In this document: positions 23,654 to 36,839 of the stretch, piece by piece
Layout of the letters: each line of letters starts with the position of its first letter
How positions within the stretch are numbered: position 1 is the stretch's first letter
Origin: Cichorium intybus
Lineage: Eukaryota > Streptophyta > Magnoliopsida > Asterales > Asteraceae
NCBI GenBank assembly: GCA_023525715.1
Contig: CM042012.1
Location: 52,597,004-52,661,003 of the forward strand
Direction of reading: 5' to 3'
DNA length: 64,000 bases
Position numbers and translations under genes: made by a program
The notes under the pieces: model-generated
Database searches by the model: none
What the model saw: the letters and a program-made list of their open reading frames with translations, nothing else
What the model was told of the DNA's origin: nothing

Positions 23654-26204
23654 TGTAACACCCGGCTTTTAAAACAAAAACACCCCTGAAAATTTTTCAT
23701 TTTTAATAAAGGTTTCAGTACTTAAAACCATAAACAAAGGGGTATATTTTAATAAAAACGGGTACAAGCGTATCAAGGAGAGTATAATATACCGTAGTCT
23801 CCTTTGAAGCCGGGCTGCTACTGACAGCATCTAAAAGTCCTACTTCTCGAGTCACAGACTCTATCTATTCCCCTATCAGGATCATGCTAACCTGCAGGGA
23901 CATTTAACAAACGGTATGAGCTACAAAGCTCAGTGAGTAATCATTTCTGCAAATAACACATATAAGAATACATTCATATATCTATTTGGATATCGGATCC
24001 AAACTCCTAGCCTTACTGGCTGACCAAGTATTTCTTAAGATTTCACATCCTATTTCATAGTCTTACAGGCTGAACCATAATAACCTGTAATTATCAAGCC
24101 ACGTTAGTTATTTGCACATTTAATCATATTTAACCATTTCTGTCCCATGGTTCTTAGTCACAATGGACTGCATCGTATTTCATGGCTATTCAAGCCGCAC
24201 CCTGTGTCATAGCTATATAAGCTGCACCAAAACATTATCAATATATAAATCATAGCCCGGAGGCCGCACCAGTTTATCATAGCCCGAAGGCCACACCAGA
24301 ATATCATAGCCATATAGGCCGCACCATGTACCTGTAATAATCTCATACAATACAAAATCAAATATGGCTCACGGGTTAGCCCGCTGTTGCCTTGGCTCAC
24401 GGGTTAGCCCGCTGTTGCCTAGACTCACGGGTTAGCCCGCTGTTGTCTATATAATTTAACTCATCAGAATAAACTGTGGCTCACGGGTTAGCCCGCTGTT
24501 GCCTAGACTCATGGGTTAGCCCGCTGTTGTCTATATAACAGTTTACATAGATATATTGACTCACAGTTCCGTTCTTGTCTATTATAGACTCACAGCTTAT
24601 CTGGTCTTGTCATTTTATTGACTCACAGTTCCGTTCTTGTCTATTATAAACTCACGGCTTATCTGGTCTTGTCATATTACAGATTATAAATATATATGTT
24701 TTGACTCACAGCTCCGTTCTTGTCATCGCAATGACTCACGGCTTATCTGGTAATGTCTTTTACATATATCTTTACACTTGTCATTTTCGTCCCTCGAAGC
24801 CGTTTCAACCTGTAACAGTTCAATCATCATATATCATATATGATATCAGTGAGATTACTCACCTGGATGTTAGCTGCATTTAAATCCCGGTTGTTTCTTG
24901 CCTTTGCGTGCACCACAACCATTTATCCCGTACCTATTTATTCATTTATATACCAAATGATAATAGGTTAATAACCATTTTAATTGACTCTACTACACAA
25001 GAGTCCTATACAATTCAATTGGGGACCCTTTCCAAGTATTTCCTGTCAATAACCATCGTTATAAAATTTAATACACTTCCCGAAATATGCGTATTCTACT
25101 ACAGTACTTTCAGGAGGTCGTATTCGTATTCCGATAATTTTCCATGAAGTTTTACAACATATTGGACCTATGTTTAAAATTTCAGGTCAATCGGATAAGC
25201 CTAGCATCAAAATCAAACTTGGAAAATTCACAGAAAACAAATTGGTTTCTGCCCAGGGCTCGAGTCGCGACCAGACAGGTGCTCGAGTCGCGAAGGACCC
25301 TCTTCGAGTCGCGAGCGAGCCCTTGCTCGAGTCGCGAGCGCTGGACAGAAGTGCAGAAACTCCGATTTTATGCTAGAATTTTCCATTTTTCCATTTTTAA
25401 GCACTTATTGCTCGACTTAATCGGTTGGGGTTTATTCCTAGGCTAAAACCTTACATTAACACAAGGTTTTCAACCATTACAAACAACTCAATCAATCAAA
25501 ATGAAGAATTAGGGTTCTTAGTTCCAAAACCCCAAAACTTCAAATTCATCACAAATAGCAATCTACTTCCATTTTCTTGCATTAAGTCCTTTTAGCATGA
25601 CTTACTGGAAGTATTAAACCATTTAAACCACATAATCATAACTGAAATTTACAAATTTCAGTTTCTATAAAACCCAAATCAAGAAAACTTCAAGAACTTG
25701 GTTAAAATCAAGTTTACTAACCTTGATTAACAAAGGAATCACCAATTCGAGCTATGATTCCATTTCCTTGCTTCAATTCCATGATTTCGGCAGAATTTTG
25801 CTCCTTCAAAGCTCCTCCCGTTGCTGCACAATTGGCTAGTCAAAGAAGAGAGTCAACTCTCTTATTTATACATTCAAAATTTGCAAATTTGGTCCTTAAG
25901 TTCCATTTCTTGAACTTTGGCCACAATAATCAAGTTTTATGACATAAAACTTTCATTTCTTACATTTTTGCCACAACCAACAACATTTTTACATAATTGG
26001 TCTTTCACATGGTCAAATGACCAAAATACCCTTTTGTGGTAAAACGACCAATTTCAGTTTTTATAACATTTTAAGTCCAAAACTCAAAATATTATTTCAA
26101 ACCAAATTCTTTTCCGTCTAAAAGACCAAATTACCCTTCTAAGGTAAAATGACCAATTTACCCTTTTTATTATATTTACATAAAAAAAGTGTCTTGGCGT
26201 TACA
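23654..26204 (-). repeat. 5' LTR of gypsy element A
   Basis: Nearly identical to 17385-19936; I saw about 13 base differences and a one-base homopolymer change. It contains the same three short-repeat blocks (about 24190-24760) and the four TCGAGTCGCGA words (about 25260-25340). The primer binding site abuts it at 23639-23650. Confidence 0.92.
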
Positions 26205-26960
26205 TAGGGGCACTGCTAGATGACCCGACATGAACCTTTTCCCTCAAGTTTTGCTTCGGAGGGCCTTCCTTTTCTTTCCCTTGCCCGAGCCAATAGCCAG
26301 GACAGGCGGGTTGATAGAGAGCAGACCTTTTCCCTTCATCCCGTCTTCAGCAGTACAAAGCATGCGGTGTAATTCAGCCAGAGTTGCCTGATTGTTGTTC
26401 AAATGATACGCCAGTGTGAACTGGTCATAAGAACTGGGCAAGGAGTTTAGCACTATGTCAACAGCTAAATCCTCATGAACATGCATTTCCATCTTCCTTA
26501 GCCTCTCCACGTAATCGTGCATCCTTTGCACATGAGTGCAGATGGACTCTCCATCTTTAGGCTTGCCGTTAGTGAAGGCTTTTACAACCTCAAGCCTTTC
26601 GATGCGCTCTTGCTTGCGGAACTTTTACACGAGCTCTTTGTGCATTTCGTAAGGCCAATAGTCCTCGTAGATTCTTTGCAGCTCAGGGTTCATGGTGGCG
26701 ATCATGATGCAAGCCACTTTGGTTGCATCATCCGAGTGTTTTTGGTACGAGGCGATTTCCTCGGGAGTAGCGGTATTTGGGTCAACCTCGACGAGCTCGG
26801 TTTCTAGAACATACTCTTTGTGTTCAAACCTAAGAGCCATTTTGATGTTACGGATCCAGTCATTGTAGTTAGTTCCGTCCAACGTCACTTTGGAGCACAA
26901 TGACAGGATCGAGGTGACATTACTGGGGTTCGAGTGGGGGGCGGATTGGTCAGAACACAT
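26205..26960 (-). pseudogene. Copia gag N-terminal region, with stop and frameshift
   Basis: Minus-strand frames 26960-26625 and 26531-26244 make up the Gag capsid region of the copia element. Visible family features are GTNYNDWIRNIKMALRFE near the start and NSLPSSYDQFTLAYHLN with TLAELHRML further on. A stop at the junction of the two frames (about 26622) and a frameshift in the GKGKKRK basic stretch break it. The end is cut by element A at 26204, and gag resumes at 17384. The start is placed at the ATG at 26960, about 1.25 kb inside the primer binding site. Confidence 0.85.
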
Positions 26961-28211
26961 CTGAATAAGAAGAAGGTAGTTTTAATTAGACATTAATAAA
27001 TAATTCTTATATTCACCTAAGAATAAATATAAGGCTAGGATCCTACTATAACAATCTACAATATCGAAGAGGGATGCCGTAATCTTTATTGTAAATTTTA
27101 TAAGGTAGGCGAATGACGATTCAGCCAATTCCACCGCGGAAACATAATCAAATCATAATGGAATTCCTAGTTTCTTTTGAGATTTATTGAACTGCTCAAT
27201 AGCATGTTTTAATCTCGGGAATGCCCCACTGTTTGTGACTGGGATACCGAGGATCACAAACCGGGTGTGAATAACCATGCAAATTAGCTTGGTACTCTCG
27301 AAGTCAATTACCATCTCTAATTGACGTGTCGGTTAACCACACACGCTCTGTCAATAATGGCAAAATCGAGAAACCCATTGCGACTCTTTGCAGACCCCAG
27401 TTGGCGTGCCAGTAAACCACACACGCTCCACCAACGTTCCACAAAGTGCAGTGTGCAATTCCATGGATTAGCACCAATTCACATTTTTGACCTAAAGTAA
27501 CTAGATTGGGTTTTTGTTCAAAGTTCTAGTACTTTCAATTATAGCATTATACTTTTAAGAGGTTTAGCGGTTCTATCAAACCCGTTCGGCTAACGACACT
27601 CGACTGACTAGGAGAGCGGTGGTGAGAGTGGACACCCATTAGACTACCATTTTATAGGCAGTCGCCTTATACCCTCTTTATAGGACAGTTTTGTAAATGA
27701 GGCCTACTAACCTTAAGACTAACCAGTTTTATCTTACATATAAATATTAACCTTTAATCATAAATATATAAGATATTTTTTAAACTCTTTAAAATATTTT
27801 AGATTTAATTTTTCTATTAATTTTCGCTAATTAATATATTAATCTCGAAAATTCAATATTAAATCTCAAGGTGATTTAATTTATCTTTTAATTAACAATT
27901 AATTAAATTAATTAAATCTAAGATAGATATCACAAATTAATCAAATTAATTTACCTATCTCAAACCCCTAGTGGATCGAAAATTGCAAGCAAGGGTTTAA
28001 GGATTCCAGTTATTTAATTAATCAAATTACCATAAATAACAACATACTATCCAAGGTAAGCAAAAAAGGGGGGACCAAAAGGGGGGTGGCGGCTAGGGTT
28101 TCAAAACCCTAGCCACAAAATCGATCAAGGCCATTCCCAAGGGTTATTTTTCGCAAAAAAAAACCCTATGACTCAAACAGTTATAGCAATTCATATAGAA
28201 AAACAATCATA
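26961..28211 (-). other. Copia untranslated leader
   Basis: The stretch between the primer binding site and gag has no long open frame. It includes AT-rich sequence (27720-27950) with many taatta runs, and a repeated phrase GCGTGTC/CAGTaaaCCACACACGCTC around 27330-27430. No other element end was recognised. Confidence 0.6.
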
Positions 28212-28224
28212 GCTCTGATACCAC

Positions 28225-28257
28225 CGAAAGGTTTTGCACAAACAATGAACTAGAAAC
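28225..28257 (-). repeat. 5' LTR of the copia element, first 33 bp (rest at 36840-37579)
   Basis: Starts CGAAAGGTTTTGCAC, one base different from the other LTR (TGAAAGG). It is cut after 33 bp by element B. Together with 36840-37579, minus the duplicated bases, it gives 768 bp, the same as the 767-bp partner at 11306-12072. Confidence 0.88.
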
Positions 28258-30723
28258 TGTAACACCCGGCTTTTGAAACAAAAACACCCCTGAAAAATTT
28301 TCATTTAAAACAAAGGTTTCAATACATAAAACCATAACAAAAGGGGTAAATTTTATTAAAAACGGGTACAAGTGTATCAAGGAGAGTATAAAATACCGTA
28401 ATCTCCTTTGAAGCCGGGCTGCTACTGACAGCATCTAAAAGTCTCACTTCTTTAGTCACATTCTGTAACTTTTCCCCTATCAGGATTATGCTAACCTGCA
28501 GGGACATTTAACAGATAACGTGAGCTATAAAGCTCAGTGAGTAATCATATCTGCAAATAACACGTATAAGAATACATTCATATATAATTTCCTATATATG
28601 ATAAATCTTTTTCAACTCATCTTTCCAGCACAAGGTCCCATTCGATAGCCTCTTCCGGCTAAAACGTATATATATATATATATATTTGGATATCGGATCC
28701 AAACTCTTAGCCTTACTGGCTGATCGTATATCTCTTAGGATTTCACATCCTACTTCATAGTCTTACAGGTTGTTATTTGCATACATTTTTGTCCCATATT
28801 TCTTAGTCACACTTGACCGCACCGTATTTCATGGCTATATAAGCCGCACCATTTGTCATAGCTATATAAGCTGCACCAAAACATTTTCAATATACAAGTC
28901 ATAGCCCTAAGGCCGCACCAACAGTTTCACCATTAATTTCATAGCCCAAAGGCCGCACCAGCTGGGTTCAATAACCCGATATCATGGTCATAAGACCGCG
29001 CCATTTTCATATAGCAATATCATAGCCATATAGGCCGCACCAGTTGGATATAACATCCAATATCATAGCCACAAGTGGCCGCACCATTCGATAACATTTT
29101 ATTTCATAATCATTTATGGCTCACGGCTCCGTTCTTGTCATTTCATTGACTCACGGCTTATCCGGTATTGCCTTTTCATTATAAAGTTGACTCACAGCTC
29201 CGTTCTTGTCTATCACAGACTCACGGCTTATCTGGTATTGTCATATCATTGACTCACAACTCCGTTCTTGTCTATCGCAGACTCACGGCTTATCTGGTAT
29301 TGTCTTTTCAATGCATCTGTAAACTGTCAAATTTCGTCCCCCAAATCTGTTTCAATCTGTAACAGTCCAATCAATACATATCATATATGATATAAGTGAG
29401 ATTACTCACCTGGATACTTGCTGCATTTAATTCCGGTTGTTTCTTGCCTTTGCATGCACCACAACCATTTGTCCCATACCTATATATTCATTTATATACC
29501 AAATGATCATAGGTTAATCACCATTTCAGTTGACTCTAATACATAAGAGTCCAATATAACATAATTGGGGACCATTCCTAGATGGTAACTTTCAATTACC
29601 ATCTTTCTATAAATTATACATTTTCCCGAAATACGCGTATTCTACTACAGTACCTTCGGAAGGTCGTATTCGTATTCCGACAATTTTCCATAAAGTTTCA
29701 CATCATACTATACCTATGTTCAAAATTTGAGGTCAAACGGACAAGTCAAGCATCAAGTCCCAAAATTGGACCAAACTTAGCAGAGAGCTGTCTGCCGCAG
29801 GCTCGCGTCGCGAGCTACAGTGGGGTCGCGTCGCGACTGCTGCACTTTCAGACCAGGAAGTTCCGATTTAATGCTATAAAGTCCCATTTTCTCTTGTTAA
29901 GTCCTTAATTCTTGACTTAATCACTAGGAACTTGTTCCAGGACCAAAACCTTTCATTTACCACAAGTTTTAAACAATGGAATTGGTAATTCCAATCCATT
30001 TCTAACATTTCCCGTTTTTCACAATTTTGGTCCTAAACCGAAATTATCCAATTATAATCAATTTTACTAACTTATTTCAGCAAATATAACATCTGGAATT
30101 CATTTTCAATCATTGAAATCAGTTTACTCACAAGAACTCCTAATCTAGGGTTCTTGATCAAAGTTGCTAATTTCAACAATAGCAACATACTTTCATGTTC
30201 TTGAGATATATTCTCAATACATAACATATTTGAGGTTTAGAATCATTAAACCTCTTAATTCATGACTGAATTTACAAATTTCAGTTTCTATAAAAGTTCA
30301 TCAAGAACAAGCTAGGTTAGAACTTGAAATACTAACCTTCAACACTTCCAAACCTTCAATCCAAAGCCAATAATCGAATTACAAGCTTCAAACCTTCAAG
30401 AAATCTCCAAGACTTGCAACGATCGCTCAAGAACTCTCTCTCCCGTAGCTTTTAAACTTTTATGCACATGTGGGAGAATGTTCTAGCTTTATATTTCCAG
30501 AAATTGCATTTTAGTCCTTGGAATTCTCTTTCTTGAACTTTTGCCACAACTAACACATTTTTATGACAAAAACCAGTTTTTATAACATTTTAAGTCCAAA
30601 ACTCAAAATATTATTACAAACCAAATCCTTTTCTGTCCAAAGGACCAAATTACCCTTCTAAGGTAAACTGACCAATTTACCCTTTTTATTTTAATTTCAT
30701 ATAAAGAGTATCTTGGCGTTACA
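28258..30723 (-). repeat. 3' LTR of gypsy element B
   Basis: It begins TGTAACACCCGGC and ends GGCGTTACA, and is related to but distinct from the element A LTR. It holds about eight CATAGCC...GGCCGCACCA units (28830-29090) and four GACTCACAGCTCCGTTCTTG / ACTCACGGCTTATCTGG pairs (29115-29310). Two CGCGTCGCGA words lie near 29805-29840. Confidence 0.9.
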
Positions 30724-33700
30724 AATTCTCCCCTCCTTCAAAAGATTCCGTCCCCGGAATCATATAAAGAGTTGAGGGTATTTCTATCTCGTTAAAATTC
30801 CGGTTTTCCACATCATGTGGAAACATTTATGGTATTGCCAAAGCACTTTTACCATACTAGTCTTCTTATTTCGTGGTTATATCACTGTTTATCTATCATT
30901 CCTCCGGTTGTCCCGGGTACCTTAACTACTTATCTACCTTCATTTCAAGATGAGGTATTCGTTGGAATTTATCAATACATGTTTTTCTTTGGGACATATG
31001 GAAAGGTCCTATGAACAAAGACTCCACTTTCCTTTTTGTCCCAAAACAATCTTTAGTCTTTCCAAAGGGATACTTTGAACACTGTCACCTTTCCCTCTTT
31101 GGAATTTCAACGGTTTTACTCGGCAATCCGCATACTACTTTTGTCGATTTTTGTCTATTTCCAAGCTTTCTCGAATTTGCCTAATCTTTTCTTCTGTTCG
31201 AGGTACAAATCTCGGGTCCAGCCAACGGCTTCTCCCCAACTTCAGTCTAGCAAATCGGCGTGCAACACGATATTCCATACCATGCATTATACGAGCCATC
31301 TAACTGCTGGTACGAAAACTGTTATTATCTACGGGTTTTACCAAAGATAGACGATCTTCTCATCTTCCGCCAAGGTCTATTATGCAAGTTCAATGCATAT
31401 CTTCTAAAGTCTGCATCATTATCTCATTTCGCCCATCAAGATACGGTACTTATTAGTACTTTTGAACTAATTTATTCTTGGGATTTATGCCAAAATCAGC
31501 GAATAATTCTATTATCTCGACCCGATACAATCGACACCGGTAACTCACGTCGACAAATTACTATTTCTATGTAGTTTTTCACTACTTTTCGATCTTAATT
31601 TCTTCCCTAGTCGGTATAAATTTATACTGATTTCAGAAATCAATCTGCAATTACCAATATGGTGTCATACCCATACGGTACTTGCAAAGACTTTATTACT
31701 AAAGTCTATAATAATATCGTCCCATTTTTTTCTTTGGGACCGGCAATGGCTAAATTTTTCCGTATGCTTCTAATGATTTGACTTTTCTTATAAGCATGTC
31801 AAACACTTTTTCACATATCTTTCAATATCTTTCTTCAGTCTCGGCCACCAATGCATAAGTTATATCATCCTACACAGTTTGGTACTGCCTCGGGTATATT
31901 GCATATCTACTACAATATACATCTTTTAAGGACAAATTTCATATCTCGCTCGATTTGGAACCCACATACACAACCACCAAGGGTTTTCAATCGCCGTGAG
32001 TTTCTAACTAGCTTCTTTCAATAGCAAATCATTCATTCACTTTTTACGTTTTCAGACTTGCGCACTTCTTCTTGTGCTACTCGAATCAATTCGGGTAATC
32101 GATTCGTCATACTCATACACGTGTATGTAACCTTCAAAGGATATTTTCTTTTCAATTCAAGGCATCTATAGCCACATCTGCCTTTTCGAGATGGTACAAG
32201 ATTTCATATCCGAAATCTTTAAGTAACCCATCTGTCTTTGCTATCTCATATTTAGCTTCTTTTTGATCAATTAAGTACTTCAAACTTTTATGATCCGTAT
32301 AAATAGTAAGCTTTACACTATACAATTAGTGTCTCCAAAGCTTAAATGCCAAAATCATAATTGTTACTGTAATGTTATGTACCCAAAATTAACTCTGGAT
32401 ACATTTCTGTAAAATAAATTATCCTCTCCGCTTAGCAATAATGCTAACATCGGAGCTTCACACATGGTTTATTTCAACCTTTGAAAAGATACTTGTGGTC
32501 TTTCTACCCACTCAAACTTTTCACTTTTCTTGATCAACTTTAGTCAACGGAACAGCATTCAAGGAGGAGTTTTCTACAACTCTCCTATGGTAACGTGCCA
32601 ATTTAAGGAAACTACGATTTTAGTCAGATTCCAAGGCGGTTCCCGTTTTATCACAACATCATTTCCACTGGATCTACTTTAACATCTTTGGCACTGTTAA
32701 CACGCCCAAAGAATTGAAACTTCTTTTAGCCAAATTTTCATACTTGGAGAACTTCACATATCACTTTTCTCAGTGAAGTAACTCCAATATCTGATACAAA
32801 TGTACATCATATTCATTCCGGTTTCGAGAATATCGGATTCTCGGTAGTCAGTGCACATATACATCAGCTTGTCTTTCTTCTTTTCAAACAAGATAGGGCT
32901 CCACACAATGACACATTCGGCCATATGAGACCTAGATTCAAAAACAATTTCTTCTAATTGTTTTCCCACTCTGCCATCTCTGCAGATGCTAATCGGTACG
33001 GAGCCTAAATATCAGAAACGGCTCCCCAAAACCAGTTTAATCATAAACTGTTCTCATCAATCTGGCGATAATTATGGAAGTTCTTGGGAGGAAACATCCG
33101 AGAATTCATTTAAAGTTTTTCACTTCTACCGCCGCTTTGTTTAGCTTGGCCAATACTGCATATGCCAACTAAAACATCCTTCCTTTACTAACTCTTTTCC
33201 GAGTTTAAGCAAAGTGAAGTAACCGGTATTCTCAACAACGGTTATTTACCGTGGATTTTCATCCGTTTCATCTCTGATTTTAGAACCATAATGTTCATTT
33301 TTCTACAATTCATGTTAGCATCATTCATTGCTAACCAATTCATACGCACAATTACTTCATATTCATTTGTAGTCATCGGCTTCAGATTTATAGGGAAAAA
33401 TGGTCTCGTAAATCCTAGGCAGACTACCTTCCAGGTGTTCAATATCTTGAACATATTTGCTATCTGCTATAGCTACTTCTAACATTTCATCCATAATCGT
33501 TGATGAAATATTCAAACAAGACATCAAAATCATCGATCCAAAGCATAGCTTCATGAATCAAATATAACATATACGGGGATTATATTCAAAGTAAATATAT
33601 CTGAGACCATATCAGTCTACTCACGAGCTTCTTCCACAGCCTGCTGGAATGCTCATGGTATCACTGGTCCTTCTCGACCATTCGTTTCTTCTTTCTTTTC

Positions 33701-34379
33701 TCCCCGTTCTTTCCTGGGTTTATCACCCGTTACTTCACATTTAGCATGTGAACATTTCATAGGAAAGTGTTCTATAGCTCCGCGCTGGAAACACTTCTGT
33801 TCCATCCAACAGACTCGAGCAATATGCTCCTGTTTTCTACAATTTCAGCATTTCAACAGTAGAGTCTCAACTCTACAATTTTCTGAGTGCTTTTCCTGCA
33901 CTTCTTACACCACATTACCTTTTTCGTTTTGGTCCCTTCCCTTTAAGGTTAGACCTAAATCGTGTTAACTTCTTCTGAAGCGTCCACTAATATTTTTCTG
34001 CTTTTCTTGTAGTCTCAACTACTTTTCTTTCATCTTGAATATCAGTCAGGGTGAGCACCCAATTTCTTTTTCTGACCACATCAGATACTGTTGCTTGTTA
34101 TGTGGATTTTCTGCTACTTGTCTCTTTGCCCCTCGTTCAATGGAGCCTTGAGAAAGGGCTGGTCCACCTCTTAAAGCTCCACGCCCTAAATTCCTCCCAG
34201 TAAGATTCGCTGCTTGTACTTCTTATACATCAGAAGTCAGCAACAGTTAGGTTATATATATGTATAATAACAACTTATATACACCTAACTATACATTATG
34301 TCTATTATCTCAAGGTTTAAGTCCAGGGATCTACTCTATAGACACCTAATTCACTTAAACCACGGCTCTGATACCAACT
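30724..34379 (-). pseudogene. Decayed gag-pol interior of gypsy element B
   Basis: Minus-strand fragments include RT around KKKD...MCTDYRE (32969-32754) and the protease C-terminal part with NWLAMN (33454-33242), all in short frames with many stops. Order and length match the interior of element A. The same pol words decayed in the same way point to one defective ancestor. Confidence 0.8.
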
Positions 34380-36839
34380 TGTAACACCCGGCTTTTGAAA
34401 CAAAAACACCCCTGAAAATTTTTCATTTAAAACAAAGGTTTCAATACATAAAACCATAACAAAATGGGTAAATTTTATTAAAAACGGGTACAAGTGTATC
34501 AAGGAGAGTATAAAATACCGTAATCTCCTTTGAAGCCGGGCTGCTACTGACAGCATCTAAAAGTCTCACTTCTTTAGTCACAGTCTGTAACTTTTCCCCT
34601 ATCAGGATTATGCTAACCTGCAGGGACATTTAACAGATAACGTGAGCTATAAAGCTCAGTGAGTAATCATATCTGCAAATAACACATATAAGAATACATT
34701 CATATATAATTTCCTATATATGATAAATCTTTATCAACTCATCTTTCCAGCACAAGGTCCTATTCTATAGCCTCTTCCGGCTAAAACGTATATATATATA
34801 TTTGGATATCGGATCCAAACTCTTAGCCTTACTGGCTGATCGTATATCTCTTAGGATTTCACATCCTACTTCATAGTCTTACAGGTTGTTATTTGCATAC
34901 ATTTCTGTCCCATATTTCTTAGTCACACTTGACCGCACCGTATTTCATGGCTATATAAGCCGCACCATGTGTCATAGCTATATAAGCTGCACCAAAACAT
35001 TTTCAATATACAAGTCATAGCCCTAAGGCCGCACCAACAGTTTCATCATTAATTTCATAGCCCAAAGGCCGTACCAGCTGGGTTCAATAACCCGATATCA
35101 TGGTCATAAGACCGCACCATTTTCATATAGCAATATCATAGCTATATAGGCCGCACCAGTTGGATATAACATCCAATATCATAGCCACAAGTGGCCGCAC
35201 CATTCGATAACATTTTATTTCATAATCATTTATGGCTCACGGCTCCGTTCTTGTCATTTCATTGACTCACGGCTTATCCGGTATTGCCTTTTCATTATAA
35301 AGTTGACTCACAGCTCCGTTCTTGTCTATCACAGACTCACGGCTTATCTGGTATTGTCATATCATTGACTCACAACTCCATTCTTGTCTATCGCAGACTC
35401 ACGGCTTATCTGGTATTGTTTTTTCAATGCATCTGTAAACTGTCAAATTTAGTCCCCTAAATCTGTTTCAATCTGTAACAGTCCAATCAATACATATCAT
35501 ATATGATATAAGTGAGATTACTCACCTGGATACTTGCTGCATTTAATTCCGGTTGTTTCTTGCCTTTGCATGCACCACAACCATTTGTCCCATACCTATA
35601 TATTCATTTATATACCAAATGATCATAGGTTAATCACCATTTCAGTTGACTCTAATACATAAGAGTCCAATATAACATAATTGGGGACCATTCCTAGATG
35701 GTAACTTTCAATTACCATCTTTCTATAAATTATACATTTTCCCGAAATACGCGTATTCTACTACAATACCTTCGGAAGGTCGTATTCGTATTCCGACAAT
35801 TTTCCATAAAGTTTCACATCATACTAGACCTATGTTCAAAATTTGAGGTCAAACGGACAAGTCTAGCATCAAGTCCCAAAATTGGACCAAACTTAGCAGA
35901 GAGCTGTCTGCTGCAGGCTCGCGTCGCGAGCTACAGTGGGGTCGCGTCGCGACTGCTGCACTTTCAGACCAGGAAGTTCCGATTTAATGCTATAAAGTCC
36001 CATTTTCTCTTGTTAAGTCCTTAATTCTTGACTTAATCACTAGGAACTTGTTCCAGGACCAAAACCTTTCATTTACCACAAGTTTTAAACAATGGAATTG
36101 GTAATTCCAATCCATTTCAAACATTTCCCGTTTTTCACAATTTTGGTCCTAAACCGAAATTATCCAATTATAATCACTTTTACTAACTTATTCCAGCAAA
36201 TATAACATCTGGAATTCATTTTCAATCATTGAAATCAGTTTACTCACAAGAACTCCTAATCTAGGGTTCTTGATCAAAGTTGCTAATTTCAACAATAGCA
36301 ACATACTTTCATGTTCTTGAGATATATTCTCAATACATAACATATTTGAGGTTTAGAATCATTAAACCTCTTAATTCATGACTGAATTTACAAATTTCAG
36401 TTTCTATAAAAGTTCATCAAGAACAAGCTAGGTTAGAACTTGAAATACTAACCTTCAACACTTCCAAACCTTCAATCCAAAGCCAATAATCGAATTACAA
36501 GCTTCAAACCTTCAAGAAATCTCCAAGACTTGCAACGATCGCTCAAGAACTCTCTCTCCCATAGCTTCTAAACTTTTCTGCACATGTGGGAGAATGTTCT
36601 AGCTTTATATTTCCAGAAATTGCATTTTAGTCCTTGGAATTCTATTTCTTGAACTTTTGCCACAACTAACACATTTTTATGACAAAAACCAGTTTTTATA
36701 ACATTTTAAGTCCAAAACTCAAAATATTATTACAAACCAAATCCTTTTCTGTCCAAAGGACCAAATTACCCTTCTAAGGTAAAATGACCAATTTACCCTT
36801 TTTATTTTAATTTCATATAAAGAGTATCTTGGCGTTACA
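34380..36839 (-). repeat. 5' LTR of gypsy element B
   Basis: It matches 28258-30723 with about 28 differences by eye plus a shorter TA run near 34790. It carries the same short-repeat blocks (34950-35210 and 35230-35420) and CGCGTCGCGA words (35915-35950). Confidence 0.9.

Larger units (their letters stand above)
17385..26204 (-). mobile_element. Gypsy element A: young LTR retrotransposon with decayed interior (non-autonomous)
   Basis: LTRs at 17385-19936 and 23654-26204 (about 2.55 kb each) differ at only about 13 sites by eye. The element is flanked by a perfect duplication TAGGG (17380-17384 and 26205-26209). Tract (19937-19950) and tRNA-Met primer site (23639-23650) are present on the minus strand. 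The 3.7-kb interior shows recognisable but heavily mutated chromovirus pol words (protease near 22538-22720, RNase H near 21560-21650) and no usable frame. Since the LTRs are nearly identical, the interior was probably already dead when the copy inserted, so enzymes came from another element. Confidence 0.9.
28258..36839 (-). mobile_element. Gypsy element B: relative of A, decayed interior, inserted in copia 5' LTR
   Basis: LTRs at 28258-30723 and 34380-36839 (about 2.46 kb) differ at roughly 1% of sites by eye. Tract (30724-30737) and tRNA-Met primer site (34365-34376) are on the minus strand. Flanks are GAAAC and TAAAC, a 5-bp duplication with one mismatch. The uninterrupted copia LTR at 11306 shows the empty site. 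The interior (3.66 kb) is a mutated chromovirus gag-pol without usable frame, homologous to that of element A. It is therefore a non-autonomous element like A. Confidence 0.9.
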
